Positions 56,804-64,000 of a stretch of 64,000 nucleotides of DNA are shown here, piece after piece. The first letter of the stretch is position 1. The number at the start of each line of letters is the position of its first letter. A program made the translations under genes and the position numbers. Source of the stretch: Bacteroidales bacterium OttesenSCG-928-B11 (lineage in GTDB: Bacteria > Bacteroidota > Bacteroidia > Bacteroidales > WCHB1-69); NCBI GenBank assembly GCA_030267125.1, contig JAJDJJ010000003.1:1-64000 (forward strand). The letters run 5' to 3'. The notes under the pieces are model-generated. The model worked only from the letters and a program-made list of their open reading frames with translations. It ran no database searches and was not told the DNA's origin.

Positions 56804-56887
56804 TTCTATCTACTTTAAATTTTCGGACTGCAAAAATACATTTTTTTCCTTATGAAACAACGGGGTTAAGAAAATAATTTCCCATCC

Positions 56888-57811
56888 TTATTCATACTCC
56901 TCCATAACCGTATAAATCGGTCTTTTTTTCACTTCATCGAACAGGAAGCCTATATATTCTCCGATTATTCCTATCACCAACAAATTGACGCTAAACATGG
57001 CGCTGATCAAAATAACAATGGTGGTATAACCCGACACCGGGGTATCTACAATCCACATGATTAACGAGTAGACGATCACAATGAGACTAAAAAGACCAAA
57101 TAACGCACTGCTCCACAAGGCAATTTTCAACGGCGCTTTCGACAATGCGGAGACCGCTGAGAACGACAATACGATCAGTTTGAACAAAGAATACTTGCTC
57201 TCGCCGGCGATACGCTTAGGTGCGTCAAATTGAATCTGCGTTTTTTTGAAACCCATGATTTGGATAAATCCGCGTAAAAAACGGGTGCGTTCGCGATAAT
57301 CTGTTTTCAAAACAGCGGCAATTCGTTTGGAGATCATGAAGAAGTCGGAGGCATTCGGTTCTAATTTTTCGTGAATAATCCTGTTGGTCATCCAATAAAA
57401 AAACGAGGAAGTCCATCGTTTCAAAAAACCGGCATCCGCCCTGCTATTCCTCACCATATTGACAATATCAAACCCTTCCGATCTTTTGCACAGCATCTCA
57501 GCTATATAATGTGGAGGGTGCTGCAAATCAGCATCCATACAAACCACAGACTCTCCCCTACTCTTATCGATCCCCGCAATCATCGCCGCTTCATGCCCGA
57601 AGTTTTTTGAAAAATCGACAATAATCACTCGGGCATCTTGCTCCAAAAAACTTTTCAAAATAGACAAACTACCATCTCTGCTGCCATCATTTACAAAAAT
57701 AATTTCGGCAGTCACAGGCAGTTTCGCAAGCTCATCCGACAAAACGGCATAGAATGACGGCAACGATTCTTCTTCGTTATATACTGATACTACAACAGAT
57801 AGGTCAATCAT
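56888..57811 (-). CDS. Family 2 glycosyltransferase (DPM1/GtrB-like), start corrected to M17
   Basis: LSVVVSVYNEEESLPSFY, VCMDADLQHPP, C-terminal TM helices; a TATTTTTG box lies inside the longer ORF start. Confidence 0.92.
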   Translation of the reverse strand: MIDLSVVVSVYNEEESLPSFYAVLSDELAKLPVTAEIIFVNDGSRDGSLSILKSFLEQDARVIIVDFSKNFGHEAAMIAGIDKSRGESVVCMDADLQHPPHYIAEMLCKRSEGFDIVNMVRNSRADAGFLKRWTSSFFYWMTNRIIHEKLEPNASDFFMISKRIAAVLKTDYRERTRFLRGFIQIMGFKKTQIQFDAPKRIAGESKYSLFKLIVLSFSAVSALSKAPLKIALWSSALFGLFSLIVIVYSLIMWIVDTPVSGYTTIVILISAMFSVNLLVIGIIGEYIGFLFDEVKKRPIYTVMEEYE

Positions 57812-57892
57812 CGGCACTATTTTTTTAGGGAAAACAAAAATACATTTTTTAGCAGACAATAAACCCCATCCACTTCTTCTTTTCGCTTATTT

Positions 57893-58894
57893 TTGTTTTC
57901 AAAAACAACAATGCGATTTCGACGATTTTTTCATTCCTTACTTTTAATTATCGCTGCCGCTTCTTGCGCTCAAAACGACCTTCACAAAATCAATGGCAAT
58001 GGATTGGGCACTTATTACCAAATCACCTATATCGGCAAAGATGCGCCGGATTTAAAACCTCAAATCGACTCATTATTACAATATTACTCGCAACAATTCT
58101 CTATTTTCGACACTACTTCCATCGTACACCATCTCAATATCAACAAGACCAATGAAGTCCCTGATGAATTTATCAATTTAATAGAAAAATCATTAGAAAT
58201 CAGCCTGAAAACCGGTGGCGCTTTCGACATAACGATTGCCCCATTAGTCTCCTACTGGGGTTTTGCCCAAGAGGAGTTTACCTCCATCGACAGCGCACAT
58301 ATCGACAGTTTGAGATCTTTTATCGGTTATCAGAATATTATAGTCAGCAACAACGTATTGCTTAAAACGGACGATCGTATCAAACTAAATTTCAATGCAA
58401 TTGCAAAAGGATACATTGTGGATAGAGTAACGGATTTTTTACTTGCGCAAGGATTTAACAATTTTATCGTGGATATTGGCGGGGAGATGTTTTGCATGGG
58501 CGACAAGAATGGCAAACCGTGGCAAGTCGGTATTCAACGCCCCACGAGTGACCGCAATGGGAATTTCGATTCCGCACACATTTTACCGCTTACTAGCAAA
58601 GCAATCGCTACCAGTGGCAACTATCGAAATTACAAAGAGTTGAATGGCGAACGCTACACCCACATCATCAATCCCAAAACAGGATTCCCCGAGAGGAGTT
58701 CACTTCTGAGTGTTTCTGTCATCGCCAACGATTGTGCCACTGCCGATGCCTTAGCCACTGCTTTCATGGTGATGGGGCTGGAAGAATCTACACGGTTCTT
58801 AGAAGCAAACCCGGAGTATGAAGCGCTATTCATTTCTATTGAAGAAGAAGGCTTTAAGATTTCCGGATTTGGCTCCTCTTTTCCATCGCTTTAG
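57893..58894 (+). CDS. apbE: FAD:protein FMN transferase
   Basis: GTYYQITYIGK, FDITIAPLVSYWGF, LNFNAIAKGYIVD, DIGGEMFCMG, YTHIINPKTGFP. Confidence 0.95.
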   Translation: MFSKTTMRFRRFFHSLLLIIAAASCAQNDLHKINGNGLGTYYQITYIGKDAPDLKPQIDSLLQYYSQQFSIFDTTSIVHHLNINKTNEVPDEFINLIEKSLEISLKTGGAFDITIAPLVSYWGFAQEEFTSIDSAHIDSLRSFIGYQNIIVSNNVLLKTDDRIKLNFNAIAKGYIVDRVTDFLLAQGFNNFIVDIGGEMFCMGDKNGKPWQVGIQRPTSDRNGNFDSAHILPLTSKAIATSGNYRNYKELNGERYTHIINPKTGFPERSSLLSVSVIANDCATADALATAFMVMGLEESTRFLEANPEYEALFISIEEEGFKISGFGSSFPSL

Positions 58895-58915
58895 TAAATT
58901 TTTGATTTCCAGTTT

Positions 58916-61900
58916 TTAATTCTTGACGAATTTCTTCACTGCCGCCCCCTGTCCACCGGTAAGTTTGATAAAATAGACACCGGCATTATACTGGGAGATG
59001 TTGACGCTGAAATCTAACTCGCCAATCGCCTCCGCATGAACCACCTGACCTATGATATTCACGATTTCCATTTTCTCAAACGGGAAATCCAACTTCACAT
59101 TCAGTATGTTTTCCGCCGGATTCGGATAAATCAACACTCGGCTTTCCAACTGATAATCATCAGCAAGACTTGTCTCTACAAATTCAACATGGATCGCGTG
59201 GTTAGCCTGCACGTTCCGGAATGTATAGTTATTATTTTCATACTCATCCGGATCTGCTATCACATTGTCAACCATAACCTGACTGATTTTACAACTTGCA
59301 TCCGGAGATAATGTGAAAGTCTGGTTTTGTCCTTCGCTCACAACCACCGTATCCGCAGGCTGAATTGTTCCGTTTGGACCTGAAGTAGCTATAATGATAT
59401 ATGTATTTCGAGCGGTTGTGAAGCTTCCGGTTGCATAACCACTTTCCCTATCATTACTACAAATAGTTTTAACGCGCACATCATAATTTGTGCCCGGAGT
59501 AAGATTGTCAAGTGTGTGGGATGTTTCCGTGAGCGAAAGTTCCAAATAAGTACTTTCCTCGTTTTTCTTGTATTCCAAAACACTTGAGACAGCATTTCCG
59601 GGAAGCGCCCAAGTTATATCTGCAGTAGTTGTTCGTATATCCGTAATTGACAAATCAGCAGGAGCATCACAACCAATATATTCGGTCGTAAACGAGACAC
59701 CCTTGGAGTAATCACTGGTATCGGCAACTCCACAATAGGCTCTCATATAAAATGTATAAGATACACCGGCATCTAAATCTGTCAACATAAAAGGATTGGT
59801 ATTTGCAACGATTTGCGAAGCGGAACCATCGCCCGGAATAAATTCCTCGTCACTATATTCAATAATCCAATGCAGGGGCCTTCCGGCATCTTCCCAGGAA
59901 ATATAAACGGAGTTGCTTGTAATAGTGTCGGTGCTAATATTTTTCGGCGCAGAACAGTCCGGAATTGTGGAAAGTTCAACATCATCTAAGAAAAACATAT
60001 AAGTTGAATTATGCTTAATGGCAATATACCTTCCCGCACCGGTATAGTTATTAAAATATACCGTATGTTCTTCAAAAGTCAAGTATGAGCGCGGAGTTAC
60101 GGTTTGAACCGATTCAAAAGTGGAGATGTCCCTCGGGTTGGTCATCACACCCACTTCAATAGACGCTATAGGTGCGTTGAATCTGGCTTGGAAGGTGAGC
60201 ATCAGATCCGAAACATTAATCGTTTCACCATCTATGCCGGGCAAAACAGCCAGGTTATACGTCGTGGCGGAAGAGCTGAAATAGAGCGAATTAGGAGCTG
60301 AAGTATTATGTGTGTACGAAGGATGCGGCAGATATTCCGTTTGGGATTGATTGTCAGATCGTTGCCAACATTCAGGAAAATAATCAGAACCGGTTATCAG
60401 ACTATCGAAACCTTGAACGTACGGTAAGTCATCGAGAGTCAACGGGTCGCAGGATGCAGTGAAATAATGGGACATTGACCAGTCACCGACAATACCGTCA
60501 TTACAGTCAGCACGGACATATAACAAGTAGTCCGTATTGGGTTGCAGATCTGAAATAGTTACAAAAGTGTCGGTAACAGAGACCGGAGCTGCCAAGTTGG
60601 GATCTTCATTAGGTGCAACAACACATACATCATAGCCGTAGACTCCGGTTATTGAATCCCATGCTACTGTCACGCTATTTTCATATACAGCTGTAATCCG
60701 AATATGTGGCGGGCGGGGACAATCCGGCGCCTCATCTATTTTCAAATCATCAACATAGATGGCATTGCTCTCCGATCCGTACATAATTCTTCCATCCACC
60801 ATAATGGCAATATAGCGTCCCATGCCTCCATACAGTGAAAGTGGGACGGAAAAGAAAGACCAAGTATTCCGTGTCTGAATAGGAAGAAGTTCCACGCGGG
60901 TATAAGTTGAAATATCTTCCGGATCGGTCATTACACCCACTTCAATTTTTCTATCTATATGGGCTGTATAAACAGAGAAGGATATTTCCAATTCTTTGAT
61001 ATTAATTGATGCGTCTATTTTAGGAAGAACGCTGGCCGAATAGCCCGTGCTTCTCGGATTAAAGAAAAGAGAGGCTGTTCCACTAAGATGGGCTGTATTA
61101 TTCACATACGGATAGTTTGTTCCGGAAGACAATCCGGTCCAACAACCTGGATGAACCGTTGATCCTGAACCGTACCTATCGAATCCTTCCGTAAACGGAA
61201 TGGATTTTATATCACTGCAAGGTGTTGTAAAGGTTGCGATTGTAACTTCACTGGTATCATTACCCGAACAAGTCACATAGCCTCTTAGCGTATACGTTGT
61301 GCTGAAATCCAAATTAGTTAGTGTAAAGAAATCGCCAACAGGATTCTCCAATTGTTTCCACACGACATCGCCAGCCGCTTGGTACTCAAAATGCCTGTTT
61401 TCTTGAACTTGCGACGACACATAAAAAATATCGGCTGATTCGGCGGTAATATTATTCGCAATAATATTAGGTTGCATACAGTTAACGACATCGCATCCCA
61501 AATAGAAAATCATGTTTGGGCGCTCATTATAAGTATACCCGGCAGGGGGAGAAGTAATGCTGTATGCAGTACTGCCCGCATCAAAAATGGACATATCTGA
61601 AGTGGTTTTGTGTGCTCTGAAATAGTAATTGTAATTTGATTGGCTTGCCCCCGATTTATCATTAAAACAGATGACCAAATTATCTTGCCCGTTATAAATA
61701 AATGGCGTGTTGAAATTGAAAATGTCTAAAGAAGATGTCCCGTTAAGCGGACCGGAATAGACCAGTTGAAGATTGGTAGCAGCAACCCAATCCGTTGAAT
61801 TTGAAAAATTTGATTTTGTGGTATGCCCCATATAAATATCCACATTATTCTTCGTCGTCATAGGCAGAGAATAACCGTAATTCAAAGCGACCCCGGTAAT

Positions 61901-63982
61901 TGTTGTGCCACCTGAAAATTCACTACTAAGAAAAATGGTCTGGGATATGGAATAGTTTTCATACGTAGTTACCGGAAGTTCAAGATTTTCTTTCGTTCCG
62001 GTATTCATTGACACGTCGCCACCGGTAATACATTCCAGGCTAAACTCTTCCGCATAAGCATAAGCACTAGAATCGCCATCGCAATCGGTTTGTACCCGCA
62101 CTTGATAAGTACCCATATCACTTAATCCGGAAATAACACAGCGGGGTTCCGTTGCAAGGACCGTATTCCATGTGTCTTCATGATCCGCTTTAAACTGTAC
62201 TATGTATTGTATGGGGGAATCTCCCAGTGTGCTAGGCGTCCATTTTACCAAAGCTGAACCATATTGAATATCAGAAACGACAACATCTCTAGCCGGGAAA
62301 CAACTAATATCGTTAGATTCTATAACCACATTATCAATGTAAAATTCATTGTTTTCATTTGTGCCGTTCACTCTAAAAACAAGGTGTCTTCCATCCGAAT
62401 CGTAATCCAAAAAAGAAATGATGCTTTCTTTCCATGCATTAATTCCTTCCGGTATTATGGTCGCATACGTTTCATACGTTGAAATATCATTCGGATCTTT
62501 CATAAACCCAATTTCCAAGGAATGCTCCGCATGAGTACAGTAATAATCAAACACCAAGCGCATGGAAGCAATGTCTTCCAAAATAGTTATTTGCGGAGCA
62601 ACAGCTATATTATATTGTCCCGTTTCCGCATAAAGATACAATGAATTTAATCCGCTATTCGCGTACATGGATGAGAGATGCGGATAGGTGGCGAACGATG
62701 AATTTCTAGTCCAACAATTAGGCAATACACCGGCTCCACTCTCCTCTCTATCAAATGATTCACTATATGGAATGGAAACAAAATCACCACACGAGGTACG
62801 GTAGGTCACTTCGCGCCATTCACTCTCCGTTGTGTCAGCACCCGCGCACAAGGCTTTTATGCGGAAAGTGTAAATTGCATTGCTACTTAAACCGGCAACT
62901 GTATAAGTGGTATCATCTATCGCCGTTTCCGTATTCCACTGCGTTTCACCCTCCGCCTTATATTGCAATTCGAACAGACTTTCGGTTCTGCCTGGTATCC
63001 AACTCACTTTAACACCTTCTTCCGTATCGGAAGCTATACAAATATTAGCCGGCGCACAATCGGTTGTAGCCGAACAATCCGCATAGAATACAATATTGGG
63101 ACGCAAGGCTGCTCTGGTAGAGTGCGCTATAGAAGGAATGGTTACAGAAGGGGGATTATTGAAACTTGGCGGCACAGCAGTGCTATAGTAGTGGAGTGTT
63201 TGATTGGCAGAAGCGGCATGGACTTTAAAAGCAAAATTGCCGGCTCCGGCTGTTCCCGAACTATCCAAGAAACAGACAACCAGATTATTCGTTCCATTAT
63301 ATTGGAAGGCCGTATCAAACATAAAAGTATTTACTCCGGCCGTGCATTTCAGGTTGCCGGAGTAGACCAACTTGATTTGAGGTTCGGCATACCAAGTCGT
63401 ATCGTCGGAAAATGTACTTTCTGTCACATGTCCCAAATATATTTTCACATTGTTTTTCCCATTTGTATTCCCAACACCTAACTCCAAGTCAATACCTCGG
63501 ATTGTGGTTGCTCCTCCCATTTCACTTTGCAGGAAGATACTTTGTGACGAGGAGTAATTACGTCCCGGATAGATCGGAATATACGGATTGGTTGTAGTTC
63601 CCGTATTAAAGAAGACATCTCCGCCTTCCGTGCAGATGGTGGTAAAAGAAGTATGTGCCGTATCCGTGGTCGTTTCATCCAAACATGCGCGATAAACCTT
63701 CACATCATACGTTGTCCTCTCCGTTAATCCGGAAAAGATATAGTTCCTGTTTTCGGTGATGGTATAATTCCAGTTTCCGGTACCTTCTTCCGAAATTCCG
63801 ACATGAAATAAAGAAGAAGAAGTTGCATCCGGCACATCCCAATTCGCAATAGCTGAATTTCCGGCAACTTGGTTTACCGTCAAATTGATTGGATCCAGAC
63901 AAATAAGCGAGGGTCTTATCAGAACATTGTCAATAAACATCTCATTAGCGACATCTTTCCCTTTCACCCTGAAAGCGATCAT
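58916..63982 (-). CDS. Large secreted fibronectin-III/MAM-like repeat protein with T9SS type A sorting domain (5' end beyond the window)
   Basis: C-terminus YPNPAENILNVKLDFPFEKMEIVNIIGQVVHAEAIGELDFSVNISQYNAGVYFIKLTGGQGAAVKKFVKN; tandem FN3 modules. Confidence 0.9.
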   Translation of the reverse strand: MIAFRVKGKDVANEMFIDNVLIRPSLICLDPINLTVNQVAGNSAIANWDVPDATSSSLFHVGISEEGTGNWNYTITENRNYIFSGLTERTTYDVKVYRACLDETTTDTAHTSFTTICTEGGDVFFNTGTTTNPYIPIYPGRNYSSSQSIFLQSEMGGATTIRGIDLELGVGNTNGKNNVKIYLGHVTESTFSDDTTWYAEPQIKLVYSGNLKCTAGVNTFMFDTAFQYNGTNNLVVCFLDSSGTAGAGNFAFKVHAASANQTLHYYSTAVPPSFNNPPSVTIPSIAHSTRAALRPNIVFYADCSATTDCAPANICIASDTEEGVKVSWIPGRTESLFELQYKAEGETQWNTETAIDDTTYTVAGLSSNAIYTFRIKALCAGADTTESEWREVTYRTSCGDFVSIPYSESFDREESGAGVLPNCWTRNSSFATYPHLSSMYANSGLNSLYLYAETGQYNIAVAPQITILEDIASMRLVFDYYCTHAEHSLEIGFMKDPNDISTYETYATIIPEGINAWKESIISFLDYDSDGRHLVFRVNGTNENNEFYIDNVVIESNDISCFPARDVVVSDIQYGSALVKWTPSTLGDSPIQYIVQFKADHEDTWNTVLATEPRCVISGLSDMGTYQVRVQTDCDGDSSAYAYAEEFSLECITGGDVSMNTGTKENLELPVTTYENYSISQTIFLSSEFSGGTTITGVALNYGYSLPMTTKNNVDIYMGHTTKSNFSNSTDWVAATNLQLVYSGPLNGTSSLDIFNFNTPFIYNGQDNLVICFNDKSGASQSNYNYYFRAHKTTSDMSIFDAGSTAYSITSPPAGYTYNERPNMIFYLGCDVVNCMQPNIIANNITAESADIFYVSSQVQENRHFEYQAAGDVVWKQLENPVGDFFTLTNLDFSTTYTLRGYVTCSGNDTSEVTIATFTTPCSDIKSIPFTEGFDRYGSGSTVHPGCWTGLSSGTNYPYVNNTAHLSGTASLFFNPRSTGYSASVLPKIDASINIKELEISFSVYTAHIDRKIEVGVMTDPEDISTYTRVELLPIQTRNTWSFFSVPLSLYGGMGRYIAIMVDGRIMYGSESNAIYVDDLKIDEAPDCPRPPHIRITAVYENSVTVAWDSITGVYGYDVCVVAPNEDPNLAAPVSVTDTFVTISDLQPNTDYLLYVRADCNDGIVGDWSMSHYFTASCDPLTLDDLPYVQGFDSLITGSDYFPECWQRSDNQSQTEYLPHPSYTHNTSAPNSLYFSSSATTYNLAVLPGIDGETINVSDLMLTFQARFNAPIASIEVGVMTNPRDISTFESVQTVTPRSYLTFEEHTVYFNNYTGAGRYIAIKHNSTYMFFLDDVELSTIPDCSAPKNISTDTITSNSVYISWEDAGRPLHWIIEYSDEEFIPGDGSASQIVANTNPFMLTDLDAGVSYTFYMRAYCGVADTSDYSKGVSFTTEYIGCDAPADLSITDIRTTTADITWALPGNAVSSVLEYKKNEESTYLELSLTETSHTLDNLTPGTNYDVRVKTICSNDRESGYATGSFTTARNTYIIIATSGPNGTIQPADTVVVSEGQNQTFTLSPDASCKISQVMVDNVIADPDEYENNNYTFRNVQANHAIHVEFVETSLADDYQLESRVLIYPNPAENILNVKLDFPFEKMEIVNIIGQVVHAEAIGELDFSVNISQYNAGVYFIKLTGGQGAAVKKFVKN

Positions 63983-64000
63983 GCGCGCATTTCCGTCATA

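Noticed and set aside
1-64000. CRISPR array, tRNA or rRNA genes
   Set aside because: No regularly spaced direct repeats with unique spacers, no cas genes, and no recognisable tRNA or rRNA sequence seen by eye; a tRNAscan/Infernal run would be needed to be certain.

Overview
This 64 kb window is from a Bacteroidota (Bacteroidales-like) chromosome. Support comes from recurrent TAnnTTTG -7 promoter elements, a TonB-dependent receptor with its partner lipoprotein, a T9SS sorting-domain protein, and SusC-type leader architecture. Housekeeping blocks include a phosphate-uptake locus (pstS/pstC), lytic transglycosylase-holB, rtcB, a thioredoxin/MarR/persulfide-oxidoreductase operon, a nitrosative-stress cluster (Hcp, ferredoxin, YgbA-like), and lon/rpmE2/apbE. 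Two defence-type islands appear to be inserted into these blocks. Island A (~5.0-17.3 kb) carries HipBA, an Eco57I-like type IIG R-M with controller and companion methylase, a SIR2/MTase scar, a GHKL-ATPase/nuclease protein, Fic and HAD. Island B (~41.0-50.2 kb) carries hsdM-rhuM-hsdS-GHKL/nuclease-hsdR and a DUF4143 ATPase. The strongest candidate for an under-described system is the pair of GHKL ATPase + PD-(D/E)XK-like proteins. They share an architecture and a central motif block, and each is embedded in a different R-M locus. A third smaller candidate is a WYL regulator, an orphan 264-aa protein and a PD-(D/E)XK nuclease, with an identically spaced operator at two promoters. Other notable signals: duplicated Pho-box-like promoters, decayed pst paralogue fragments, in-frame repeat invasion of pstC and hsd genes, two perfect intragenic hairpins, a frameshifting 13-bp repeat in fic, several operator palindromes, and a possible MITE. 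Everything comes from reading the sequence and supplied ORF translations; no database search was run.
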